A stretch of 64,000 nucleotides of DNA from Aquimarina muelleri DSM 19832 (GCF_000430665.1 NZ_AUML01000009.1:62001-126000); one strand, 5' to 3'; numbered from the stretch's first letter, positions 53,178 to 61,755 are shown. Made by a program: numbers and translations. Notes: generated by a model from the letters alone, not told the origin.

Positions 53178-56100
53178 ATGAAACCTATATTCTCATTTTT
53201 TAATACTTTTTGTTTAGTCGTTGTTTTTTTTATAACCTCCTTACATACTATCAATGCACAAACAGCAAAGGATACGTTATTAGCATACCAATACTATCAA
53301 AAAGCAGATTCTTTATTTGCAGATAGAAAGTTAAATGATGCTATTACATATTATCAAAAAGCATTACCTATATATAAAAAGGCAAAAGCTTGGGAAAGGG
53401 TGGCAAGTTGTTATAATCAGATTTCAGAAAACCAATGGAGAAGTAGGAAGTTGGAAGAATCCTTAACCAACGCTAAAAAAGCTTTAGAGATTAGTACTAC
53501 GTATTTGGCGAAAAATAATATAGAAGCGGCTATTGCAAATAGTAATATGGGATCAACATATTATGAAAAATCCGATTTAAAAACCTCTCTTATATACCAT
53601 CAAAAATCTCTTGCAATAAAACAAAAAATGTTTCCTGTAGACGATAAAGGTATCGCTGTAACATATAGTAATCTAGGGATATTGTATAATGCTATTTCTG
53701 AATATGAAAAAGCGATCAGTTTTCATCAAAAATCTTTAGATATCAATATTAAACTTTTTGGAGAAGAACATACAAGAGTTGGAATTGATTATTATAATCT
53801 TGCTAATACTAGTAGTAATTTAGAAAAACATTCTCAAGCCCTAAATTTTTATCAAAAAAATTTAGATATAACAATTAAAAACAAGGGAAGTAATCATATT
53901 TTAGTAGGCTATAGTTATGTTGGTTTAGCTAGTTATTTTAATGATTTAAAACAATATGATAATTCTTTAAGTTATTATCAAAAAGCATTATCTATTTTTC
54001 AAAAGCACGAAAGTTTATATCCATTATTTGTTTCTTATATAAACATTGGGCTTGTCTTAACCAATAAGGGAGAATATAGTAACGCTTTATTATATCATCA
54101 AAAGGGCTTAAATATTGGATTAAAAATAGTGAATAAAAATCATCCCAGTCTGGGTTTAAGTTATTGGAATATAGGTTTTATTTATGACAAAAAAGAAGAA
54201 AAAGATATTGCTTTAGACTATTATCAAAAAGCGTTGGAAATAAGCAAATATAATTATGGGGAAAATCATGTAGATATTGGAGATTTGTACATAAACATAG
54301 GTAGTAGTTATATGGACAAAAAAGATTATGAAAAATCATTAGCATATTATACGAATGCATTAAATATATATAAGAAAGTTTTTAAAGATGAGAATTCAGA
54401 GCATTCAAAATCATATTTAAGTCTTTCAATACTTTACTTAAAGCAAGATAATTATGAAGAAGCACTGGTAAATGCAAAAAAAAGCTTAAAAATATTAGAA
54501 TATTTATATGGAGAGCAAAACCTTATAGCTGTTGAATCCTTAAATCAAATAGGAACCGTTTATACCAAACTAGAAAATTTTCAAGAAGCAATTGTTTATT
54601 TTGATAAGGCCATATTAGCGAACACCAAAAAAGAGGAACGTATAAACCCTAAAAGTGTTTTTGATCCCAATCGATATTATAATGTAAATCAGTTATTAGA
54701 AACCTTACAAGGAAAAGCCAAAACATTCCAATCCCGATATTTAAAAACCAAAAACATATCCGATCTGGATCAAAGTCTTTCTATTTATGAGCAAGCAGAT
54801 ACAATTATTAATCATATTAGACAATCTTTTCAGGACTATCAAGATAAAATTTCCTTTGGTAACATAGCAAAAGAAGTATATCAAGGAGCGATAGAAGCAC
54901 AAATATTACTCTATAAACACAAGGAAAATCAAAAAGCACTAGAACAAGCGTTTTATTACGCCGAAAAAAGTAAAGCCAATACGCTTATAGATTTGTTAAA
55001 CGATTCTAATGCCAAAAACTATACAGGATTGCCAGCAGACCTCGTAGAATTAGAAAAAAGCCTAAGAGTAGATCGTGCTTTTTATCAATCCAACATTAGT
55101 AAAGAGCAATCCAATACAAATCAAGACACTTCTAAAATACAAGAATACGAAAACAAGCTGTTTGACATTAACAGAAAGCAAGATTCTGTAACCAAAATCT
55201 TAGAAAAAAACTATCCTAAATACTACCAGCTTAAATATCAAAACAATATTGTAAGTGTTAAGCAGATCCAGAAACAATTAGAGGACAACACAACTTTGTT
55301 AGAGTTTTTTACAGCAGATAGTACTACCTATGCATTTACCATATCCAAAAATGATATGGCAGTACACGAGCTGGTTACCCCGCAACTTACCGATAAAGTA
55401 GAAGCACTTCGTGCTAGTGTTATCTCTAAAGACGTAGCAACGTATAAAAAACAGGCACACCTGTTATATACTACTCTTATAGCACCTGTTGCTAATACAT
55501 TAGTAGGCGATAACCTTATCATTATCCCCGATGCCTCTTTATGGCATCTTAATTTTGATCTGTTACTAACAAAAAAGGATGATTCTAATAACCCCGCGCT
55601 TTTATCGTATATGCTGCGGGAGTATGCAATTACATACGCCAATTCTGCAAATCTGTTGTTTCAGGATTTTAAAAACGATCTACAAACAAAAACAAATCCA
55701 GAGTGCCTTGCCTTTTCTTTTTCAGATAGTACACAAATAACGCAGGCGCAAACCATGCGTCTGGCAGCTCTTAGAAATACAGGAGCAGATCTGCCGGGCA
55801 CTCGTAAAGAGATCAAAGCAATATCTAATATTATCGATGGGGAGTATTATTTTGGATCCAATGCCATAGAAGCTAATTTTAAAAAAAATGCAGATAGATA
55901 TGCGATCATACACCTTGCCCTACATGGCGAGGTAGATAACGAACATCCTGAAAACTCAAAGCTGTTTTTTACCAAAACCAAAGACACCCTAGAGGATAAT
56001 AACCTGTATAGCCATGAGCTGTTTGCTTTGGATATACCAGCAGAATTAGCAGTACTTAGTGCATGTAATACAGGAACAGGCAAAATCGCTAAAGGCGAAG

Positions 56101-56453
56101 GTATAATGAGTTTGGGTACAGCTTTTCAATATGCAGGCACCAAAAGCTTGCTACTAACCAGCTGGGAGGTATCGGATAAAACTACTCCAGAGATTATGCA
56201 GTATTTTTATACCAACCTTAAAGCGGGTATGAATAAAGGAAAAGCATTACAGCAAGCCAAATTACAATACCTTACCACAGCAAATATAAACCGTACCTAT
56301 CCTTTTTATTGGGGAGGGTTTTATCTGGTAGGAAATCCAGACCCCATGCATTTTGCAGATAATACGCTTGTATACTGGATCCTTGGATTGGGCATTTTAA
56401 GTATTCTTGTTTTTGTTGGATGGCAGTACAGGCAACGATTAAAAAACAGATAA
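53178..56453 (+). CDS. Exported TPR-CHAT domain protein (caspase-like)
   Basis: The 1091-residue protein starts at ATG 53178, the start that places a signal peptide ending TINAQ near residue 28; an ATG 14 codons upstream is also in frame. About ten TPR repeats of 40-42 residues follow (about 35-480, recurring YYQKALxI), then a linker coiled coil and a CHAT domain (about 680-1050). The caspase-type dyad is His916 in HLALHGEVDN and Cys963 in LSACNTGTG. A C-terminal membrane helix (YWILGLGILSILVFVGW) ends in RQRLKNR. It should be a periplasmic, inner-membrane-anchored protease-like protein. Partner and target are unknown. Confidence 0.9.
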   Translation: MKPIFSFFNTFCLVVVFFITSLHTINAQTAKDTLLAYQYYQKADSLFADRKLNDAITYYQKALPIYKKAKAWERVASCYNQISENQWRSRKLEESLTNAKKALEISTTYLAKNNIEAAIANSNMGSTYYEKSDLKTSLIYHQKSLAIKQKMFPVDDKGIAVTYSNLGILYNAISEYEKAISFHQKSLDINIKLFGEEHTRVGIDYYNLANTSSNLEKHSQALNFYQKNLDITIKNKGSNHILVGYSYVGLASYFNDLKQYDNSLSYYQKALSIFQKHESLYPLFVSYINIGLVLTNKGEYSNALLYHQKGLNIGLKIVNKNHPSLGLSYWNIGFIYDKKEEKDIALDYYQKALEISKYNYGENHVDIGDLYINIGSSYMDKKDYEKSLAYYTNALNIYKKVFKDENSEHSKSYLSLSILYLKQDNYEEALVNAKKSLKILEYLYGEQNLIAVESLNQIGTVYTKLENFQEAIVYFDKAILANTKKEERINPKSVFDPNRYYNVNQLLETLQGKAKTFQSRYLKTKNISDLDQSLSIYEQADTIINHIRQSFQDYQDKISFGNIAKEVYQGAIEAQILLYKHKENQKALEQAFYYAEKSKANTLIDLLNDSNAKNYTGLPADLVELEKSLRVDRAFYQSNISKEQSNTNQDTSKIQEYENKLFDINRKQDSVTKILEKNYPKYYQLKYQNNIVSVKQIQKQLEDNTTLLEFFTADSTTYAFTISKNDMAVHELVTPQLTDKVEALRASVISKDVATYKKQAHLLYTTLIAPVANTLVGDNLIIIPDASLWHLNFDLLLTKKDDSNNPALLSYMLREYAITYANSANLLFQDFKNDLQTKTNPECLAFSFSDSTQITQAQTMRLAALRNTGADLPGTRKEIKAISNIIDGEYYFGSNAIEANFKKNADRYAIIHLALHGEVDNEHPENSKLFFTKTKDTLEDNNLYSHELFALDIPAELAVLSACNTGTGKIAKGEGIMSLGTAFQYAGTKSLLLTSWEVSDKTTPEIMQYFYTNLKAGMNKGKALQQAKLQYLTTANINRTYPFYWGGFYLVGNPDPMHFADNTLVYWILGLGILSILVFVGWQYRQRLKNR

Positions 56454-56510
56454 TTATACTAATTCAAGTTAAATACCTACTTTTGTACCAGTTCTTTGTA
56501 AAAACAAACC

Positions 56511-56540
56511 ATACTCCATAGTTTTTGAATTTATGTTTAA
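56511..56540 (+). repeat. 30-bp perfect direct repeat, right copy
   Basis: It is identical to 52695-52724. It lies 57 bp after the TPR-CHAT stop and overlaps the upstream region of the S24/S26-like gene. Confidence 0.9.
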
Positions 56541-56554
56541 TTTTAAAACTATAT

Positions 56555-56854
56555 ATGATGAATTGGAAAATTCAAAAGCTATTGAATGGCGAGACTATCG
56601 TCTCTAAAGAACCTGGTAATTCGATGTTACCTATTTTGAAATCAAAACAACCTGTACTTTTAGAACCAGTAAATTGGGAAGATTGTGAAGCAGGAGATAT
56701 TGTTTTTTGTAAAGTAAGAGGAAACTGTTTTACGCATTTAGTAAAAGGAAAAAATGTAAAACGAGGACTCCTTATAGGTAATAACCGTGGTCGCCTTAAT
56801 GGCTGGACCAAAAATGTATACGGCAAAGTAATAGAAATATTACCCGTATCCTAA
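56555..56854 (+). CDS. Minimal S24/S26-like peptidase-fold protein
   Basis: The roughly 99-residue protein (starting MMNWKIQKLLNGETI; the ATG at 56558 is equally possible) has the signal-peptidase fold hallmark SxM in EPGNSMLPILKSKQPV, followed by GDIVFCKVRGNCFTHLV and LLIGNNRGRLNGWT. These blocks match the catalytic half of LexA/signal-peptidase clan SF proteins. There is no DNA-binding domain and no membrane anchor. The general-base lysine is not certain: Lys in FCKVRGN is the best candidate. It follows the TPR-CHAT gene by 101 bp and ends at a terminator. Function is unknown. Confidence 0.7.
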   Translation: MMNWKIQKLLNGETIVSKEPGNSMLPILKSKQPVLLEPVNWEDCEAGDIVFCKVRGNCFTHLVKGKNVKRGLLIGNNRGRLNGWTKNVYGKVIEILPVS

Positions 56855-56858
56855 AAGT

Positions 56859-56879
56859 AGCGCGAGGAGCGCTTTTTTT
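56859..56879 (+). terminator. Terminator after the S24/S26-like gene
   Basis: AGCGC and GCGCT arms with a 5-nt loop are followed by T7, beginning 4 bp past the stop codon. Confidence 0.8.
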
Positions 56880-56900
56880 GTTTCTACTAATCCCATTTAA

Positions 56901-56955
56901 TTTTCCACATTGTGGAATTTGATTTTCCTAGTCTTGCCTCGAAAATCACTCCTTG
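56901..56955. repeat. Palindromic intergenic repeat, partial copy
   Basis: TTCCACATTGTGGAATTTGA, then GTCTTGCCTCGAAAAT, matches the first half of the 52941-53040 unit with several substitutions. Confidence 0.65.
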
Positions 56956-57004
56956 ACGGTCTTTAGGGTACATCCAAATATTAATCGAACTCGCGATTAA
57001 TCCT

Positions 57005-57148
57005 ACTTTGTCATCTTAGATTTAAAAATATATCCATCCCAACCTTCCTTCAAAGGAAGGAGTAAAAGCCTCCCTTTGAAGAGAGATTTAGAGGGATGTT
57101 AATGGTACATATAAAAATCAAATAAAAGCAGATATAAGATGACAAATT
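57005..57148. repeat. Foldback element with TTTGTCATCTTA ends
   Basis: TTTGTCATCTTA (57007-57018) and its exact complement (57135-57146) bound a 140-bp unit; matches continue imperfectly outside and inside. Within it, CATCCC pairs with GGGATG and CCTTCCTTTGAAGG-type arms form a second hairpin. It has no coding capacity. Confidence 0.7.
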
Positions 57149-57210
57149 AGGGTTGATAGCGTGCTCAATACCAGTGTCTTGAATTTTGAAAAACATAACA
57201 TTTTAGTTCT

Positions 57211-57258
57211 TTTACCCCATACCTGCAAGGGGGTACCCCCTTGCAGGTATGGGGTAAA
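57211..57258. repeat. Perfect 48-bp palindrome
   Basis: Two exact 24-nt arms (left TTTACCCCATACCTGCAAGG, then GGGT) meet at GT|AC with no spacer. The core is much richer in G+C than the surrounding DNA. It directly precedes the nested stem at 57259-57446. Confidence 0.95.
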
Positions 57259-57446
57259 GCCCACCCAGAGGTGGTTCGAGCCGATAATTTATCGCTTCGA
57301 AGGGTCATTGTGCCCCCCTTTGGCCCATAAACAGACCCTTATAAGGGATAATTTTTGGGCTAAAGGGCTTACCAGAAGGGGTAAAAGCGATATATTTTGG
57401 GGTTAGAGCCCGCTCCAAGGTACTTCGAACTACCTCTGGATGGGCT
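57259..57446 (+). other. Nested inverted-repeat island, candidate structured RNA or foldback element
   Basis: The outer arms (57259-57280 and 57425-57446) pair over 22 positions with one mismatch and two G-U pairs if read as plus-strand RNA. Inside, AATTTATCGCTT pairs with AAGCGATATATT, then CCCTTTGGCCCATAAA with TTTTTGGGCTAAAGGG, again with one G-U. The apex is the perfect CCCTTATAAGGG. An alternative pairing links AAGGTACTTCGAA (57417-57429) with TTCGAAGAACCTT (57466-57478). Frames open across it on both strands look like by-products. Nothing recognisable is encoded. Confidence 0.7.
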
Positions 57447-57852
57447 AGAAGTACTTCGGTGACCTTTCGAAGAACCTTGACAATCATTACTACCTTAGTT
57501 GGGTATAAGAAATTGAAATAAAAAACCGTTAGATTGAGCAATTCTCTGTCAAAACAAGGTTTCCCTAATTCAAAATAACCGTTCCCTCATTCGATATTTT
57601 ATAAAAAAGGTTTGATTGTTACTTTTGAGTAAACCAATGAATATATGCACACTTTGCTCTAATGCATGACTTTAGAAAAAAGGAATTTCAAATAAAGTAA
57701 AGGGATAAGATAAAATTGTAGTAGGTGCAAATAGAGTAAAATTTACATAGATTCTCTAAAATTTATAGGATGGATGTTGGAGGAAATAATTTTAGGTTAG
57801 TTAGTTGAAAAGAAACGAATGGGGCAATGGGGTAGTCCTGTTCGTTTTGATC

Positions 57853-57888
57853 AAAAAGAGCTTCTTTAAGTAGAAGCTCTTTTTTTTA
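57853..57888. terminator. Terminator between convergent or orphan transcripts
   Basis: AAAAAGAGCTTCT and AGAAGCTCTTTTTTTT form a strong stem with T-runs on both strands. On the minus strand it ends the 105-aa exported protein gene (stop at 57931); on the plus strand it would stop any transcript from the 57211-57850 region, which holds no accepted gene. Confidence 0.85.
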
Positions 57889-57930
57889 GGTTATAAGTGT
57901 AATGAAAAAAACATGTGATAATGGATATGT

Positions 57931-58248
57931 TTATTTTTTAGGAGTAAACCATTCTCCTCTAGAGTTGGTGTATGCCGTTTTTGTACTGTTATCCATTGTC
58001 AAAACCAATTTATAATTACCAGTTTTGTCGGTATAAGCTTCAGAAATAGTTGCCCCCGGAAAATCTTTTTCTACAGCAGCTTTAATAATTTCAGAAAGTT
58101 TATCTGTAGGAAATTCTTCATAATCTTCTTGGTTGGTAGTGGCTTCTGTTTTTGTGATAGGCAAAACTTCTTCTGCTTGTTGTGCAGATGTAATTGTAGA
58201 GGATAACGATATAGCGCATATAGCTAAAAGAACAGGTATCTTTTTCAT
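57931..58248 (-). CDS. Small exported PepSY-like protein
   Basis: The 105-residue protein has a signal peptide (IPVLLAICAISLSSTITSAQ), an acidic linker, and a mature C-terminal domain of about 60 residues. Its sequence pattern (LSEIIKAAVEKDFPGATISEAYTD, then KLVLTMDNSTKTAYTNSRGEW) resembles the helix-strand-strand PepSY-like fold of small periplasmic Bacteroidota proteins. The function is unknown. It is isolated between the terminator at 57853 and the divergent reductase gene. Confidence 0.7.
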   Translation of the reverse strand: MKKIPVLLAICAISLSSTITSAQQAEEVLPITKTEATTNQEDYEEFPTDKLSEIIKAAVEKDFPGATISEAYTDKTGNYKLVLTMDNSTKTAYTNSRGEWFTPKK

Positions 58249-58510
58249 AGTATATTAATTAAGTTATTTATTCAGATACTACTACTATAGAAATTATCAT
58301 TCCAGAATATATAGACAGTTATATCGTGCTTCTAAGTGATTTATATATAGCATATTGAAATCATATGTCAATTTCTAGATATTTTTAGACTGTTGATTTT
58401 TCGATGTAAATTGTAGAGATATTCCACAGATAATTTCAATTCAGAAATGGTGTAAAAACAAATAAAACAGAGGAGTATTTATTTTGCTTCTTGTAGTATT
58501 ATGATAATTT
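58249..58510. other. Divergent AT-rich region
   Basis: The gap between the small exported protein gene and the reductase gene is AT-rich. Apart from the reductase promoter (58511-58544), I see no gene or repeat in it. Confidence 0.5.
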
Positions 58511-58544
58511 TTGCAATAGTTTACTTCGATAGTTTCTACTTTTG
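58511..58544 (+). promoter_or_regulatory. Promoter of the aldo/keto reductase gene
   Basis: TTG (58511-58513), a 23-bp spacer and TACTTTTG (58537-58544) match the Bacteroidota consensus; the start codon is 71 bp further on. Confidence 0.5.
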
Positions 58545-58615
58545 AAAATAAAATAGCAATACTTCAAATTAGATATTCCACTTCAATTGGATATTAACGT
58601 AAAGAAAAGAGAAAA

Positions 58616-59647
58616 ATGAAATATACTACATTACCTGATACCGATATAAAAGTTAGTAAAATATGTTTGGGTAGTATGACTTGGGGAGAGCAAAATACAG
58701 AAGCAGAAGGACATGAACAATTAGATTATGCTATCGATCAAGGGATTAATTTTATAGATACAGCAGAGCTGTATTCGGTACCCGCAAATAAAGATACACA
58801 AGGTAGCACCGAAAAAATTATTGGCTCCTGGCTGCATAAAACTGGTAAACGAAAAGAATTAGTTATTGCTACTAAGATTGTAGGACCAAGAGATTTTGTA
58901 GAACATATTCGTACAGGTGGTTTTACCAAAGATGAATTTACGGATGCTATAGATAAAAGTTTAAAACGCCTGCAAACCGATTATATCGATTTATACCAGT
59001 TACATTGGCCAGAAAGAAACACCAACTTTTTTGGAGTAAGAGGATATGTGCATGACGAAGAAGAACGGTGGAACGATAACTTTAAGGAAGTACTGGGGTA
59101 TTTACAAGATTTTATAAAAGCAGGAAAAATAAGACATATAGGGCTCTCTAACGAAACCCCTTATGGAGTTATGCGATATGCTGAAGAAGCTCGAAATGGA
59201 ATGCCAAAAATGATTACCGTTCAAAATCCATATAGTTTATTAAATCGAAAAGATGAGGTTGGACTTACCGAGGTTTTACATCGCGAAAACATAGGGCATC
59301 TACCATATTCTCCTCTTGGGTTTGGACAACTTACAGGAAAATATCTGGACGAAACTCCAAAAAATGCAAGGGTAACCTTATTTCCTCAGTTTTCTAGATA
59401 TCATAATGAAAAATCATTTGAAGCTACCCGAGCATATAACCAAATAGCCAAAAATCATGGAATTAGTTTAGCACAAATGGCATTGGCATTTGTAAATCAA
59501 CAACCTTTTGTAACCAGTACTATAATAGGAGCAACATCTATAAAACAGCTAAAAGAAAACATTGGTAGTATAGATATAACTCTTTCTGATGCTATTATAA
59601 AAGAGATAGAAGCAGTACATGAAAATAATCCAAATCCTGCACCGTAG
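58616..59647 (+). CDS. NADP(H)-dependent aldo/keto reductase, Tas-like
   Basis: The 343-residue TIM-barrel protein has the family tetrad: Asp and Tyr in FIDTAELYSV, Lys in VIATKIVG and His in YQLHWPER. The C-terminal cofactor block is TSTIIGATSIKQLKENI. The long N-terminal loop ANKDTQGSTEKIIGSWL and the segment NTNFFGVRGYVHDEEE are typical of E. coli Tas and its relatives. Its carbonyl substrate is unknown. Its stop codon is one base away from the start of a foldback element. Confidence 0.92.
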   Translation: MKYTTLPDTDIKVSKICLGSMTWGEQNTEAEGHEQLDYAIDQGINFIDTAELYSVPANKDTQGSTEKIIGSWLHKTGKRKELVIATKIVGPRDFVEHIRTGGFTKDEFTDAIDKSLKRLQTDYIDLYQLHWPERNTNFFGVRGYVHDEEERWNDNFKEVLGYLQDFIKAGKIRHIGLSNETPYGVMRYAEEARNGMPKMITVQNPYSLLNRKDEVGLTEVLHRENIGHLPYSPLGFGQLTGKYLDETPKNARVTLFPQFSRYHNEKSFEATRAYNQIAKNHGISLAQMALAFVNQQPFVTSTIIGATSIKQLKENIGSIDITLSDAIIKEIEAVHENNPNPAP

Positions 59648-59648
59648 G

Positions 59649-59811
59649 TAAACCAGAATTATGCAGTAGAATTTCGTAATAAATCTTGAAGATGCCATAA
59701 AATACAGTCGTTTTCTTGATTTTAGCATCGCATCGCTAAACGAAGCAAAGCATCTGTATTTGCAGTAACGCTACAAGATGTAATGGATTTTCTACTGCAT
59801 AAATAGGTTTA
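59649..59811 (+). repeat. Foldback (MITE-like) element, copy 2
   Basis: The 163-bp copy shares ATTATGCAGTAGAA at the left end, TTCGTAAT..TCTTGAAGATGCCATAA inside, CTACAAGATGTAATGGATTT and TTCTACTGCATAAAT at the right end. Compared with copy 1 it carries an extra GCTAAACGAAGCAAAGC-like stretch. It begins immediately after the reductase stop codon. Confidence 0.85.
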
Positions 59812-59870
59812 AGGCGCTTCTTTCTTCAGTAACAATAGATAGTATAATAGATAATATTTAGGCAATGTGG

Positions 59871-59915
59871 TTAATCCACATTGTGGAGTTTAATTGTCCG
59901 AGGGTATTGATTTAC
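59871..59915. repeat. Palindromic intergenic repeat, partial copy
   Basis: TTAATCCACATTGTGGAGTT followed by TAATTGTCCGAGG is nearly identical to the start of the 52941-53040 unit. It ends just before the stop codon of the GT39 gene. Confidence 0.75.
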
Positions 59916-59921
59916 TTTCTA

Positions 59922-61601
59922 TTATTTTGGAAGGTATTTTAAAAGAAAGGCTTTTTCTAAAACCCCATCTCTTGTATTTGGGTTAATAAAAGATGCTGAT
60001 ACTCTTGTAATTCTAAAGTGATTGATCTCATATTTTTCACTCCAAGAAATGGTGTCTTCTGGGATATCTTTTAATTGATAATCATATAAAAATAACCAAT
60101 CTCCATTTTTTAGTGTTTTAGTAATCTCATTAATAGTAACAACTGGTGTAATTCTATTGGTATAAAAATCTAAAGACCAACTTGGTTTTCCTGCAAGTAT
60201 AAAAACGCTCTCTGGATTAATATTTTCGGTTTTAATAATATTGGCAGCATTGTTTCCTGCTTGATACAACAATAGTTTTGGGTAAAATTGTGTGTTTAAA
60301 CAAAAATTAATCAACACCATAAAATAAACAGAAATCAATACTAATTTTCTATACACATTCATCTGTTTTGTAACAACATAACACAATCCGGTAATTAAAA
60401 ACAGATAACATAAAATAATACCGATATCGGGCATAGTAAAACCCCAAAAGATCAAAAACAGAACCAGTATGCTTCCGGATGTTAAAACAAAGTATTGTAT
60501 ACCAAGAATAATTTTTGCTATATTTTTCTTACCTATTTCAAATAATTGCACCATATATCCAGCAACCAATACCGATATCACAGGCAATAAACTATTAAGA
60601 TAGTGTGGTAATTTAAATTTTGAAAAACTAATAACAATCATTACTAACAAAAATCCAATAGATGTTAGAATTTCAACTCCTTTTATATACCTAAATCTTG
60701 TTATAAATACGAGTTTTAATTTTGCAAAAAGCGCCATATATGTTATTAGTGACCAAGGTAAAAATGCCCATAATAAGGTATGGAAGAAAAAAAAATAATC
60801 CGAACTTGTTTTCTCAAATCCACTTGCTGTAAGCCTATTAAAGCTTTGATCCCATAAAATAAACCATATTCCCGAAACATTAGATTGCCCATGGATGACT
60901 TTTTCTGGATGTAAATCAAACTGAATATAATATGCATATAAAACGGGAGAGATCGAAATCAAAAAGGCAAAAAAAGCGGCACCTATTTTCCAAGACCATA
61001 ACACCCTCCATTTTCTATTATATGCTAAATAGCTTAGTATACAAACCCCAGAAATAAAAACGCCTAATTGTCCTTTTGTAGAAAAAGCTATCGCTACACC
61101 AATAGCACCCAGTATGGAATGTAATAGTTTCTTATTGTTTATATATAATACAAACTGCCAAATGCCAAAAATAGTTGCCCCGGTAAGAACTGCATCTGTT
61201 CGTACATCGTGATTAGACAAAAAAATTGCCTGTCCAGATAAAAATACTAAAGATGCTATGTGCGCTGCCTTGTTGCCATAAAACTCTTTTGCTAATCGAT
61301 TGCATGAATATGCTCCTAAAATAGTAAACAAAAGTGCTGGAACTCGATACGCCCATTGTGATATCCCAAAAACCTTAAAGGATAATGCTGCTAGCCAAAA
61401 ATGCATATGGGGTTTATCTAAATAATCATTTCCTCCTTTGTAGATATTAATAAAATCATTTTCAAGATACATTCGCATTGCCATAGTTGCATGTTGTGCA
61501 GAGTCGTTCTCCATTAACGGAATCCACATTCCTGAAACATAAACAATGGCTAATAATACATATAATAGTATATAATCTCTTTTTAATAAAATGGTATTCA
61601 T
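59922..61601 (-). CDS. GT39/ArnT-like polytopic glycosyltransferase
   Basis: The 559-residue protein is a GT-C membrane enzyme with about 11-12 membrane helices. The first periplasmic loop holds the catalytic-type acidic site in MENDSAQHATMAMRM and the DYLDKPHMHFW motif, both typical of ArnT and protein O-mannosyltransferases. It should transfer a sugar from a polyprenyl phosphate donor to lipid A or another envelope acceptor. The start is ATG 61601 (MNTILLKRDYILLYVL); eleven upstream codons are open but unlike the family. It is divergent from a GT2 gene likely to make its donor. Confidence 0.88.
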   Translation of the reverse strand: MNTILLKRDYILLYVLLAIVYVSGMWIPLMENDSAQHATMAMRMYLENDFINIYKGGNDYLDKPHMHFWLAALSFKVFGISQWAYRVPALLFTILGAYSCNRLAKEFYGNKAAHIASLVFLSGQAIFLSNHDVRTDAVLTGATIFGIWQFVLYINNKKLLHSILGAIGVAIAFSTKGQLGVFISGVCILSYLAYNRKWRVLWSWKIGAAFFAFLISISPVLYAYYIQFDLHPEKVIHGQSNVSGIWFILWDQSFNRLTASGFEKTSSDYFFFFHTLLWAFLPWSLITYMALFAKLKLVFITRFRYIKGVEILTSIGFLLVMIVISFSKFKLPHYLNSLLPVISVLVAGYMVQLFEIGKKNIAKIILGIQYFVLTSGSILVLFLIFWGFTMPDIGIILCYLFLITGLCYVVTKQMNVYRKLVLISVYFMVLINFCLNTQFYPKLLLYQAGNNAANIIKTENINPESVFILAGKPSWSLDFYTNRITPVVTINEITKTLKNGDWLFLYDYQLKDIPEDTISWSEKYEINHFRITRVSASFINPNTRDGVLEKAFLLKYLPK

Positions 61602-61755
61602 ATAGGATTTAAAAAATTCTTGCAATTCGACCAAAAGTAATTTAAGAATAGCATATAAAGTGTTTGAAAATCGGCTCTTAACAATTTTATAATCCTAGAA
61701 GTATTCCTTATCAATTTGTTATCAATTACCAAATATTAAATTGATGTGTTACTTC

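Noticed and set aside
52695-56540. TPR-CHAT gene as part of a type III-E CRISPR system
   Set aside because: No gRAMP/Cas7-11, CRISPR repeats or other cas genes are present, and the protein has a signal peptide and membrane anchor.
57161-57541. Overlapping plus and minus frames of about 80 codons across the 57.2-57.5 kb island
   Set aside because: They follow the palindrome and nested stem, lack ribosome sites and recognisable motifs, and are better explained by the GC-rich inverted repeats.
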